Of a stretch of 64,000 nucleotides of DNA, positions 35,023 to 44,740 are shown one piece after another. The translations under genes and the position numbers were made by a program. Origin of the DNA: Dama dama (lineage: Eukaryota > Chordata > Mammalia > Artiodactyla > Cervidae); assembly GCF_033118175.1 (NCBI RefSeq), contig NC_083694.1, positions 31,260,108 to 31,324,107 of the forward strand, read 5' to 3'. The first letter of the stretch is position 1; each line of letters begins with the position of its first letter. A model generated the notes under the pieces. The model worked only from the letters and a program-made list of their open reading frames with translations. It did not search any database and had not been told where the DNA came from.

Positions 35023-35406
35023 TGAAGAAGGAATTCATAGGGCCTGGACTCCATCTTAGGCCTGTTCATGCTGATCGTGTTCAGCCACCTCTCCAATGGA
35101 CCCTGAACTCTGTGTTTAGTGTCTATGGAAACGACAACAGAAGGATAAGTCTCCCTCCAGACAGGGGAATCTTGAAGATCATATCCAGGTTACTCATCGC
35201 CTAAGAGAACAGACACTAATCACCCCTTCCTCCAGACAGGCCATAAATTTTGTGTATCTATTGGAGTGTAACCTCATGCTTATTGATTATTGGCTAATTG
35301 TTTAACTGTCTGAGTGATGGGGTTATTGGGATTGTATTTACCCTTCCTTAGTTAATGTAACTCTCAAGGAATTTGGGGTGGTGGGTTCAGACACGTGCAC
35401 ATGGGG

Positions 35407-35413
35407 TATAAAA
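35407..35413 (+). promoter_or_regulatory. ERV 5' LTR TATA box
   Basis: TATAAAA, with the polyadenylation signal about 70 bp downstream. Its orientation is opposite to SDCCAG8 transcription. Confidence 0.8.
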
Positions 35414-35478
35414 GATTTTCACAAATGCTGGTTGGGGTCCTTGGCTAAGAGGAGACTCTGCCTTGGGCCCGCCGGTGT

Positions 35479-35484
35479 AATAAA
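35479..35484 (+). terminator. ERV 5' LTR polyadenylation signal
   Basis: AATAAA in the R region of the LTR, also present in the 3' LTR. Confidence 0.75.
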
Positions 35485-35551
35485 CTGCACTTCACTATCT
35501 GCATTGTCCTTCTGAGTGAGTTTGTTTCTCAGAATGCGTGGCTACAACATT

Positions 35552-35569
35552 TGGTGCATGGGCCGGGAA
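35552..35569 (+). other. Primer-binding site, tRNA-Gly type
   Basis: TGGTGCATGGGCCGGGAA begins two bases after the LTR end. It is fully complementary over 18 nt to the 3' end of a mammalian tRNA-Gly whose acceptor stem ends CCCATGCA plus CCA. That is what primes minus-strand DNA synthesis, and it is a useful family marker. Confidence 0.85.
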
Positions 35570-36083
35570 ACTTCTCACTTTGAGGAGATGGGTCTCATTT
35601 GAGGCCACCCAGAGGCTTTGTGGCTTAAATCTCCTAGAGGGGGGAAGGCACTTTGCCCCTCTGGAAGAATTCAGCCTTTCAACGCCCGGTTTCTTCGCTT
35701 TGGCAGGTAGTGAATGGCAGCAAGGGAACTGAGTGCTCAGGTGAGGAGAAACCCACCTGGTAGGGTGGAAGAGGGGGACTGATCACCCCCCTGGGAGGGA
35801 CCAAAAGGGAGACGCATAGGAAACTGGTTTAGGTTGGCGACAATAGCTGCTTGGCACTCATGTTGACGGCCGTGCCAGGGATAAAGAAAGGGAACTTAGG
35901 GTTTAAGAAAGCCAGTCAGGAGGTGTGTCCACGCTGTCTTAGGAAACGTGCTGTGTGCTCGTATTCTGCCCTCCCCCAGGAGGTACCCATCTGCTGTGTG
36001 ACCCATCATCTCCCCTACCAGTGTAAACAGGTAGATTGGCTTCTTGGGAAGGCCCTGGGACGTGGGAATCCAGAGGTAAGAAA
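35570..36083 (+). other. ERV leader with candidate splice donors
   Basis: Untranslated leader between the primer site and gag, where packaging signals are expected. Strong donor-like sites are CTCAG|GTGAGG (GT at 35741) and CAGAG|GTAAGA (GT at 36076). The second sits only seven bases upstream of the likely gag ATG. Either could serve the spliced env message; no functional evidence is available from sequence alone. Confidence 0.6.
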
Positions 36084-37577
36084 ATGGGAGGAAACGAATC
36101 TAAAACTAAGGCCACTGTATTGGAGAATATGATTAAGAATTTTAAGAAAGGATTTGATGGAGACTATGGGAGGAAAATGACACCCGGCCAGCTCCACACC
36201 CTTTGTGAAGTTGAATGGCCTTCAATGGGGGTTGGCTGGCCACCGGAGGGAACTATGGACTTAAATCTCATAAAGGCAGTCTATGTTATAGTTATGGGAA
36301 AGCCTGGACACCCCGATCAGTTCCCGTACATAGACTCTTGGCTGGGAATAGCCCAAGAACCCCCCAAATGGGCCAGTTTTTTTGCCCATGGTGGGGGAGG
36401 AAAAATCTTGATGGCCCAAAAGGTAACCAAGGATGAGAACGAAATTTTACAGGACCCTGAAGGAGATGAACTTCCCCCACCGCTGTATTGGATGATGGTT
36501 CCGCCAGCTAGTAACACCATGGCCACCAGAGGCCCAACCGGAGGAACCAGCCCGAGACTGGTAAGCCTCCTGGATTCCTCAATGGTCCCGACAGCTCCAC
36601 AGGTTGTAGAGCCACCCTCCCGGCAGGCTCCAGCCTTAACTGGAGGGACAATGAGCCCACAGGACTCTACCAACCTGGATGCTGCCACTACGTTCCCTAA
36701 ACTCTACCCTCCACTCCCAGTAAGTACTCCGGGACAAGGGGGAGGAACCACTGAAATTAAACAAAGGCTCGGCTCTGCCAAAGAGCCAGAGGAAAGAATA
36801 CCCTTGCAGATGCCTCTTAGAGAAGTGCAGCAACCTCCAATGATAGGGGAAGACATTAATTATTACCAAGCTCCTGTAGCCTATTACTATCAGCCCTTTT
36901 CATCAACCAACATACTGAACTGGCAAAAACACACTCCCTCTTACTCGGTGGAACCCCAGGGCATGACTAGACTAATAGAAACTATTTTCCGCACCCATCG
37001 ACCAACCTGGGGCGATATAATGCAATTACTAGCATCCCTCTTCACTACAGAAGAAAGATATAGGCTCAACACTGAAATGAGGAAGTAGTTACAGGAGATG
37101 GTTCCTGAGGGCACTGCTAACCCAGAGAGGTGGATAGAGCAAGACTTTCCCACTGACAGACCTAATTGGGACTACAATACAGAGGAGGGAAAAATCCAAT
37201 TAGACAGATACCAGAGAGCGATTATACAAGGACTTAAAAGCAGAGCCCGAGGGCTGACGGACATGTCAAAATCAGCCGGAATAGTTCAGAAGGAGAACGA
37301 GTCACCTTCTGAATTTTACGAGAGACTTTGTGAGGCCTACAGACTCTATACACCCATAGATCCAGAAGCTACGGGCTCCCAAATCGTTATCAATTCGTCG
37401 TTTATCTCACAAGCATTTCCTGACGTAAAACGAAATCTTCAAAAGACCGAGGGAGTTCTATCCATGTCTAGTTCTCAGCTGATTGAAATAGCAGATAAGG
37501 TGTTCCAGAATAGGGACACGGAAAAAGAAAAGAAATACGAGAAAAGGTATAAAGACGAGCAGAGGAGAACAGACTAG
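36084..37577 (+). pseudogene. gag: ERV gag (matrix, p12-like, capsid), broken by an in-frame stop
   Basis: The Gag polyprotein forms the virion shell. The likely start is the ATG at 36084, giving MGGNES, an N-myristoylation-type start; a longer ATG at 36036 in the same frame is less likely. The matrix part is followed by a PPLY late-domain motif (36477-36488, about residue 132) and an LYPPL ALIX-type motif (36702-36716, about residue 207) in a proline-rich p12-like linker. Capsid follows from about residue 235. A TAG at 37086-37088 (codon 335) interrupts capsid; the same frame then runs on to 37577 and includes the major homology region (ESPSEFYERL, near 37306). After 37577 the frame is lost, so nucleocapsid is separated. 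It is non-functional as a full polyprotein. Confidence 0.93.
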
Positions 37578-38255
37578 AGGTTTGCAATGTTGGCTGCTGT
37601 GCTTGGAAAGTCTTCCAAAGACTTTTCCACCGCCAAAGGAAAGAAACTCCCCTAGCCTCGAGGTCAGGACAGCCCTCCAACCGGTCCCAACGGAGGCCTT
37701 GGGCTCCATTATAGCCAAATCAATGTGCCCGATGCCGTGGGTTCGGTCATTAGAAGAATGAGTGCCCAGAAGGAAGAAGGGAGAATAAATCCCTCCCAGT
37801 TGCAGAACTCACTAACACAGAGACTGAATAGGGATGCCAGGTCTCAAAGACATCAGGTCGCCGAGAGCCCATGGTAACTTTAAAAATTGGGGACCAAGAC
37901 ATTGACTTTATGGTGGACACCAGAGCAGAATTGTCCGGGTAACTAAGCCTGTGGCGCCACTGTCTAAAAGGACCGCCGCCGTAACTGGGGTTTTGGGAGA
38001 AGAAATGGTTAAGTCATTTTGCCAGCCCAGGAAATGTCAGATGGGGGTCACCAAGGGACTCATGAGTTCCTCTATATCCCTGAGTGCCTAGTACCCCTGC
38101 TAGGGAGGGACTTACTCTCCAAGCTGGGAGCACAAGTGACTTTCTCTTCTGAAGAGAGGCCCACTTTTCCGGTGAGCACAACAACCTACTTACTCTCCCT
38201 TTCTGTGTCCCCTCAAGATGAATGGAGGTTACATGAGCCCCCTGGAGATAGATAA
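37578..38255 (+). pseudogene. pro: ERV nucleocapsid zinc knuckle and protease remnants
   Basis: Degenerate stretch with several stops and frame changes. In one frame a single CCHC knuckle is visible at 37724-37765 (C-X2-C-X4-H-X4-C), but a TAG at 37751-37753 falls between the His and the last Cys. In the same frame the protease core follows; its active-site triad, normally D-T-G, reads D-T-R (37916-37924), and TAA at 37940-37942 closes it. The protease C-terminal signature LLGRDLLSKLGA is in a different frame at about 38097-38132. Together these show that the maturation protease cannot be made. Confidence 0.85.
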
Positions 38256-39176
38256 GACAAGGCAACAGAGTTGGAGAAAAGGCTAACTCAGCTATTCCCT
38301 GAGGTCTGGGCTGAAGATAACCCCCCTGGGCTAGCCAGACACCAAGCCCCTATAATAACAGAACTCAAACCAGGCGCCACCCCGGTGAGAAAGCGTCAAT
38401 ACCCAATACCCATAGAAGCCTGGATCGGGATTCTGCCTCACATCAATAGGCTAAAGCAGGCAGGCATCCTGGTGGAATGTCAATCAGCCCGGAAAATACC
38501 AATCTTGCTGATAAAGTAGGAAGGAGGACAAGACTATAGGCCTGTACAGGATCTCAGATTGGTCAAACAGGCCACTGTAACTCTGCACCTGACTGTCCCA
38601 AACCCCTATACCTTGCTTAGCCTCCTCCCACCTAAGACAAGGATCTATACTTGCTTGGACCTCAAAGATGCCTTTTTTTGTATACGCCTAGCACCTGCGT
38701 CAAAACCCATCTTTGCCTTTCAATGGGAGGACCCCATCGGAGGCAATAAGCAGCAGCTCACCTGGACCCGCCTCCCGCAAAGGTTCAAAAACGCCCCAAC
38801 CATCTTTGGAGAAGCCTTGGCCTCGGACCTGGAACCTTTCCAGCCTGAGAGGTATGGATGTTGGCTCCTGCAATATGTGGACGACCTACTGCTGGCTGCT
38901 GAGACCTGGGAAGAATGCTGGGAAGGGACCCAAGCACTCCTCCAATTGCTGGCAGAGGTGGGATACCGAGTGTCGAGGAAAAAAGCACAAATCTGCAAGG
39001 AGGAGGTAAGGTATTTGGGATTTGTCTTAAGGGAAGGCACAAGGTTGCTAGACCAATCTAGAAAAGAAGTAATTCTGAGGCTCCCCACGCCTAAGACTCG
39101 GCGGCAAGTCAGGGAGTTCCTAGGGGCCACGGGATTCTGCAGGATTTGGATTCCAAATAGCCCAGCCCCTATGTGA
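38256..39176 (+). pseudogene. pol: ERV pol: reverse transcriptase fingers/palm
   Basis: The reverse transcriptase polymerase domain would copy viral RNA into DNA. One frame carries it, interrupted by TAG at 38517-38519 in the fingers region and ended by TGA at 39174-39176. The palm catalytic aspartates are present: LDLKDAFF (around 38658) and YVDD (38874-38885, preceded by LLQ). The downstream LGF and RKKAQ segments of the palm/thumb are recognisable. The following connection domain is one frame over, so at least one indel near 39170 separates them. Confidence 0.92.
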
Positions 39177-39883
39177 GCTCCTGACAGAGCCTGAAGAGAA
39201 TCCAGTAAATTGGATTGAGAAACAGCAGAAAGCCTTTGAGGAGCTAAGACTAGCAATCACCTCTGCCCCCACCTTGGGATTGCCAGACCTCACCAAACCA
39301 TTCACCTTATATGTGCCCGAGAAAGATAAAACAGCCATGGGGGTTTTGACTCAAACCTTGGGAACGTGGGACAGGCCAATAGCTTATCTTTCAAAGCGAC
39401 TTGATAATGTTGCCACCGGGTGGCCTAGCTGTCTGCGGGCAGTGGCTGCGGTCGCCTTACTGGTACGTGAAGCCACAGCTGACTTTCGGCCAGGATCTAA
39501 TCATAAAGATCCTACAAGAAGTTAACACCCTCCTTCAAGGAGACCCCCACAAATGGCTGTCAAATTCCCGGATTATTCAATACCAGGGACTGCTATGTGA
39601 AAACCCCAACCTCCGTATCAAGCCTTGCCAGGGTTTAAAACTGGCAACGCTTCTCGCAATGGGAGAAGGAGGACCTACTCATGATTGCAAGGAAGTCTTA
39701 GAGGAGGTCTATGCTAGCTGTCCAGACCTCCGAGACAGGCCAATTTCAAATCCTGACTGGACTCTGTATATTTATGGCACCAGCCTGGTAAAGCTAGGAC
39801 AGAGACTGTCAAGCTATGCTGTAGTCACAGAGACAACTGTTATTGAGGCTGGCCCCTTACCACAGCACTGGTCAGCCCAATGA
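39177..39883 (+). pseudogene. pol: ERV pol: connection domain and N-terminal RNase H
   Basis: The connection domain (motifs QKAFEELR and PFTLYV) is in one frame to about 39523. Around 39470 the homology passes to another frame, where it runs to TGA at 39881-39883. The start of RNase H is at about 39762: where the family has an aspartate within a T-D-G-S motif, this copy has tyrosine (TAT at 39773-39775). Since that Asp coordinates a catalytic metal, RNase H activity would be lost even without the stop. Confidence 0.88.
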
Positions 39884-41463
39884 GCTGAGTTATGGGCCTT
39901 AGCCCAGGCACTGCAGTTGTCAAAGGGCAAAAGAGTGAACATCTACACCAACTCCCGGTATGCTTTTGCTACACTCCACGTACATGGGGAGCTATACCGG
40001 AAGAGAGGCCTTCTAACAGCCAATGGAAAGGACATTAAGAATGAGGAGATCCTGACTCTGCTAGATGCTGTCTGGAGTCCCACAGAGGTAGCAGTCATGC
40101 ATTGCCATGGGCACCAGAAGGAAGACATCCCACAGGCTCGAGGAAATAGGCTGGCTGATGAGACCGCCAGACAGGCAGCAGAGGGCAGAAAGGAATCCCG
40201 GGAAATCCCCATGAGAACATTTGTGCTAGCTGAGCTACCTGAGCTGGCCCTAGACTCCTCAACATACACCAAGGCTCAAAACCAGCTAGCTGAAGCGGAG
40301 GGAGCCACCGAAACAGAGAAAGGATGGTGGGAGCTACCAGGTGGCAGGCTACTAGTGCCCAAAGAGATGGCTCCCTCTCTGGTGAGCCAAGCTCATTGTA
40401 TGACTCACCTAGGACATGACAAACCGGAGGACTTGATCCAAAGGTATTTTCTGGTTCCTCACCTCTCTTCTCTATGTAGAACGGAATCCCAAAATTGCAA
40501 CGCCTGCTCTCAGATTAATGCTGCTCCAGGGTGCAGATCAAAACCCCCAGGTATCCAACTAAAAGGTACCCTTCCCTTTGAGCATCTGGAAGTGGATCTC
40601 TTCACTGAGATGAAACCACATTGCCATTTTCATTACCTGTTGGTCTTAGTATGTACATTCACGGGATGGGTGGAGGCCTTCCCCACCCGAACTGAAAGAG
40701 TGTCAGAAGTGGCTCAGAGCCTGCTTAGGGAAACAGTTCCTCGATTTGGATTCCCCACCAGCATAGGATCAGATAATGGCCCAGCCTTCATATCGGATCT
40801 GATACAACAAGTAAGTAAGGCCATGAATATAAAATGGAAGTTACACACTGCCTACCAGCCTCAGAGCTCCGGAATGGTAGAACAAACTAACCGGACACTA
40901 AAGGAGACACTTTCTAAATGGATTATAGAGACTGACTGTTCCAGGGTGGATTTACTTCCCATGGCCTTGCTCAAACTCAGGATGACCCCACGGTCCCACG
41001 GCTACTCTCCCTACGAAATTGTGTATGGGAGGCCTCTTCCCATAATAAGACAGGTAACAACTGATATACTTCAGGTAAGAGGAGACTGGATATCACAGCA
41101 GATGGAACAACTAGGTAAGGTAATTAATCAAGTAACTAGGTTTGTGCAAGAAAGAATATCGTTCCCCTTGGGGGAGCAAATGCATGAGTTATACCAGGGG
41201 ACCAGGTATGGGTGAAAGACTGGAAACGTGACACATTAGCCCCCCGATGGAAAGGTCCATATACTGTTGTTTTAACCACCCCTACTGCAGTTAAAGTTGC
41301 AGGCATTGCCCCTGGGATCCATCACAACAGAGCGAAGAAGGCACACCACGCTGACCAGGAAGATGCCGAGTGGACCACCCAGAAGGACCCCACCGGCCCA
41401 AGGGAAACCAAGATCATTATGAAGAGGAAGAAGAAAGCGAGGTCCCGGACGAGCCCTCTCTAG
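39884..41463 (+). pseudogene. pol: ERV pol: C-terminal RNase H and integrase
   Basis: A 432-codon uninterrupted frame (from ATG 39917 to TGA 41215, open upstream to the stop at 39881) is the longest ORF in the window. RNase H continues, with N in place of D in the T-D-S-R-Y motif (AAC at 39950-39952). The His/Cys zinc-binding region of integrase is near 40390-40510 (paired His, then CNAC). The catalytic core has Asp at 40595 and 40772 and Glu at 40880, which is D-X58-D-X35-E, the exact retroviral spacing. The last integrase part (VWVKDW and onward) is in a different frame from about 41195 and closes with TAG at 41461-41463, one base before the env ATG. Confidence 0.93.
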
Positions 41464-41464
41464 T

Positions 41465-42919
41465 ATGGAGCTGGGTAAACGACTCCTAGTACTCGGCTTC
41501 ACCAACGCAATTCTGAACCTGACCACTGTTCCTGCAGAGGACAACGTCTTCATCTCATGGGCACATTCTTACTCGGACTTCCACAACTCCTCCAACTGTT
41601 GGGTATATGGCGCTATGCCCCTGTCAGTAATGGAAGGACTCCCATGGTGGGTATCGCCACTATGTTATGGGGACTTTATACCATTGTGCTCTTTCTTGGA
41701 ACAACAGAAAGGAACTTTCCTTTCTCTCACCAATCATAACCTTTCTTTGCTCTCCTGGTGTAAGAAAAAGCCATCAATGGGCTGGGGACATAGGGTTACA
41801 TTTAACATGAACACTAGTCTTACGGAGGTAACAAGGGCTTATACCTCATATATGAAAAATAAAAAGGAGAGTGGCTCCCTTACAAAAGAGGGACAGGCCT
41901 CCCAGTACCTTGAGCAATACTACCAGGTCTGGGATGAATATTTCTGGATGATTCCTGAGAAAGGACAGTTGATTATTCCCGCTACTATTTGCTGGGGACA
42001 AAAAGAACACAAAGTTGGATTTGGAGACCACCCCTTAGACCCAAAAGAATTAAAACATATGGGTTATTTGTCCCCTGAACAATGTAAACAAATCTTTGAA
42101 GTTACCTATCACCCCAATCGGTCTGTTCAGTGGCCCAGTTCTGACTGGAAATATAATCCCCGAATCCGCTGGGTAGCCCCCAATGGGACCCAGTGGCTCT
42201 GTGGGCTTAATTTATGGCCATGGTTACCAGTTGGCTGGGTGCGGCGTTGCACATTAGGATTTGCTTTTGCCCATGGCAGTATTAAGCCTAGCCTACACCA
42301 ACCTCCAGTAAACCTGCCCTATCTGCATGCAAGATGGACACGATCTGTGTTCCAATGGTATGACTATCTTGCTGCCTTGTTTGTACCCTCTATAGGGACA
42401 ACGGATATCATGGTTAAGGTAGAGGCCTTAACTAATTTCACTAAACAGGCCCTCTTAGACAGTACAAAAGCCATTCAAGCCTTGAACGAAGAACAAATTC
42501 AGATGAGGAAGGCAGTAATTCAAAATAGGACGGCATTAGACATATTCACAGCAGCCCAGGGGGGGACTTGCGCCCTAATTAAAGCCGAATGTTGTGTATA
42601 CATCCCTGACCTATCTGGAAATGTACCTACTGCCTTGGAGGATATGCAAAATCAAGTGAAAGCCATGTCTAATGAAAATATTCCCTTTTGGACTTAGGTC
42701 CTATCCTGGGTAAAGGGAGACTGGTGGAAAACTATTGCTACTGTTGTCATAACTGTTCTAATCATACTGCTTTGTGGGCCCTGCCTCTTACAAGGGCCTC
42801 TTACAAGGCCCTGCCTTGTGAATTTTGTAACCCAGAGGTTGATAGTGTTCTCTCATGTGGGTAGCGGGAGGGCTAGGGTACAATATATCACAATAAATGA
42901 TGCTCGTTACAGAAACTAG
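41465..42919 (+). pseudogene. env: ERV env, 410-codon open frame with stop before the membrane anchor
   Basis: Envelope glycoprotein of gamma type. The ATG at 41465 starts a K/R-containing, hydrophobic, signal-peptide-like leader. The surface subunit has several N-X-S/T sites, a CWVY where CWxC is expected (41597-41608; second Cys is Tyr), and an LCGLNLWPWLP-type motif. An RWTR sequence (about 42331) could be a minimal RxxR cleavage site. The transmembrane subunit keeps the immunosuppressive-like region and a CX6CC motif (42569-42595). TAG at 42695-42697 ends the frame. In the same frame the membrane-spanning stretch (about 42731-42780) and tail follow, ending at TAG 42917-42919. A translated product would therefore lack its anchor. 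Placement of start is moderately sure. Confidence 0.92.
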
Positions 42920-42926
42920 GAGCATC

Positions 42927-42935
42927 AAGAGGGGG
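42927..42935 (+). other. ERV polypurine tract
   Basis: AAGAGGGGG followed by TAA and the TG of the 3' LTR. This is where plus-strand DNA synthesis would be primed. Confidence 0.75.
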
Positions 42936-42938
42936 TAA

Positions 42939-43479
42939 TGAAGAAGGAATTCATAGGGCCTGGACTCCATCTTAGGCCTGTTCATACTGATCATGCTTGG
43001 CCACCTCTCCAATGGACTCTGAACTCTGTTTAGTGTCTATGGAGATGACAACAGAAGGATAAGTCTCCCTCCGGACAGGGGAATCTTGAAGATCATATCC
43101 AGGTTACTCATCGCCTAAGAGAACAGACACTAATCACCCCTTCCTCCAGACAGGCCATAAATTTTTCTGTATCTATTGGAGTGTAACCTCATGCTTATTG
43201 ATTATTGGCTAATTGTTTAACTGTCTGAGCACATGGCACGTGAGTGATGGGGTTATTTGGATTGTATTTACCCTTCCTTAGTTTATGTAACTCTCAAGGA
43301 ATTTGGGGTGGTGGGTTCAGACACGTGCACATGGGGTATAAAAGATTTTCACAAATGCTGGTTGGGGTCCTTGGCTAAGAGGAGACTCTGCCTTGGGCCC
43401 GCCGGTGTAATAAACTGCACTTCACTATCTGCATTGTCCTTCTGAGTGAGTTTGTTTCCCAGAACGTGTGGCTACAATA
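42939..43479 (+). repeat. ERV 3' LTR
   Basis: A 541-bp LTR, 14 bp longer than the 5' copy. It keeps an extra 15-bp segment containing a second CACGTG E-box, the TATA box (43337-43343) and the AATAAA signal (43409-43414). Its last two bases read TA instead of CA, which fixes the end because GACT follows. Its SDCCAG8-antisense orientation means that LTR-driven transcripts would run against the host gene. Confidence 0.95.
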
Positions 43480-43483
43480 GACT
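43480..43483. repeat. ERV target-site duplication, 3' copy (GACT)
   Basis: Matches GACT at 35019-35022. Confidence 0.8.
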
Positions 43484-43951
43484 GACCTGTAAGTTAAGTT
43501 TTGACAGGCACAATTTTTTTAAAAAAGGATAAGAAAACAAGGGAGTTTACATTGCCTCACATACCTGTATGACTTAAAACTCACTGGGCAGAATTTGTGA
43601 TTTTTCTTTTTATATAGCTTCAGGCTTACACATTGCTGTGCATACAGCAGATAATCAGTAGATATTTGCTGAATGAGTTAATTTTCAAATCTTGGAATAT
43701 TATAAGACAGCACTTACAGTACAAGGTGTGAGACTGCTTTGAACAAACAGAACATGTAACCATTGTTTGGGTTACTTCAAGGACCACATCTTGCTCAGTT
43801 TTGCTCTACTATAGCAATTAATAGCAATTTTAAAACTAGATTCCACTGAACTCTATATTCCAGTTTGTTACTGTTTTTCAAACACTGCCCATCTCATATT
43901 ATCTGTTCCTTTTGCCTCTAATTTCCCTCTTCCACTTATTTATCATGTAAT
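43484..43951. other. Intronic DNA, L2-like scrap
   Basis: GCAGATAATCAGTAGATATTTGCTGAATGAG near 43647 is L2-like. The remainder is not recognised. Confidence 0.45.
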
Positions 43952-44107
43952 TTGTTCAGTTCAGTTCATTTCAGTCACTCAATCGTGTCTGACTCTTTGC
44001 AACCCCGTGGACTACAGCACACCAGGCTTCCCTGTCCGTTGCCAACTCCCGGAGCATGCTCAAATTCATGTCCATCAACTCGGTGATGCTATCCGACCAT
44101 CTCATTT
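43952..44107 (-). mobile_element. BovB LINE 3' end, reverse
   Basis: GTTCAGTTCAGTTCATTTCAGTCACTC through GGTGATGCTATCCGACCATCTCA. It lies about 480 bp from the 44.6 kb exon. Confidence 0.92.
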
Positions 44108-44587
44108 TTTTTTGTAATTTGTCATAACCTATTTTATACAAAGCATATCATCACTTTTTTTGGCTACTTGGTTTCTTACAAGTGTTTTACCTTCTTAATG
44201 TCTAATTTGGGAGTGGGGGGATGAAATGAAAGGGTAATCTCTCCTTAATTTAACCAAGGTTGAACTAAAATATGGATATCTGCAGCGCACCTGCTCTCCT
44301 CTGACAAACGGAGAGGGACTCAAACAGAATGGCAGGTTAAAGTATATTTCACAATTTCCTATCATGAAATCTAATTATTTTCTTTGGAAAGGTCAGAGAA
44401 TATAACTTTTATTGAGAAATACATTGAGAATAGAAAAATTTTATTAACTCTAATTAATAAGCAACTTGAATACTTAAAATATTTAAACATTTAAAGATCA
44501 TTCAAGAATTGCAGACTGCAGACTCGTCAATTACATCACAAAAACATTTCCTCTGCAATGTGGATAACAAATTGAACTCTTAAGTAC
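44108..44587. other. SDCCAG8 intron next to exon, nothing recognised
   Basis: AT-rich; donor of the 44.6 kb exon at its right edge (minus-strand sense). Confidence 0.5.
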
Positions 44588-44740
44588 CTTAGAGCCCATG
44601 TCTTCTCTTTCTTTTGTTATTTCTTTTTTCAACATCTCTTTCTCAAAGGTTCTTTTTTCTTGCTGAGATGCAAGTTCTTTCTCAAGTCGATCTGTCTGCC
44701 TCTCCAGCTCATTTTTCAACTGTTCGCATTGGATCAAAGC
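44588..44740 (-). CDS. SDCCAG8: SDCCAG8 internal exon
   Basis: A 153-nt exon of exactly 51 codons (phase 0 at both ends), starting ALIQCEQL and ending EDMGSK. It continues the SDCCAG8 coiled coil directly from the exon at 53466-53604 and is extremely rich in E, K, Q and R, with no glycine or proline until the end. The acceptor is TTCTGGCAG and the donor AAG|GTACTT on the minus strand. The upstream intron is 8,725 nt and the downstream intron 18,586 nt; the latter carries the endogenous retrovirus and a large L1 fragment. The open frame runs a little beyond both splice sites, so a longer reading frame around it is not evidence of a separate gene. Confidence 0.94.

Larger units (their letters stand above)
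35023..35549 (+). repeat. ERV 5' LTR
   Basis: This 527-bp LTR begins TGAAGAAGG and ends CAACA. It has a TATA box (35407-35413), a polyadenylation signal (35479-35484) and a CACGTG E-box just upstream of the TATA box. Compared with the 3' LTR I count about 16 substitutions and three indels over about 526 aligned positions. The largest indel is 15 bp missing here relative to the 3' copy, where TGAG repeats flank the missing segment, so a microhomology deletion in this copy is the simplest reading. Confidence 0.95.
35023..43479 (+). mobile_element. Class I (gamma-like) endogenous retrovirus, full length but defective
   Basis: An 8.46 kb provirus lies antisense in the large SDCCAG8 intron. Order: LTR, tRNA-Gly primer site, leader, gag, pro, pol, env, polypurine tract, LTR. 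It is bounded by GACT at 35019-35022 and 43480-43483, a 4-bp target duplication typical of gammaretroviruses. Gag has one in-frame stop before a further frame break in nucleocapsid. Protease and RNase H have lost catalytic residues, and pol has at least three stops and several frame changes. Env is open for 410 codons but stops before its anchor. The gamma assignment rests on the capsid homology region, the single CCHC knuckle, the D,D-35-E integrase and a CX6CC transmembrane motif. The exact cattle family name is not assigned. Confidence 0.95.

Noticed and set aside
36036..36083. Upstream ATG at 36036 as the gag start
   Set aside because: The downstream ATG gives an MG myristoylation-type start and better fits gammaretroviral matrix; the upstream extension crosses a splice donor.
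41465..42919. Env as an intact syncytin-like gene
   Set aside because: Stop before the anchor and loss of the second Cys of the CXXC motif argue against a fusogenic protein.
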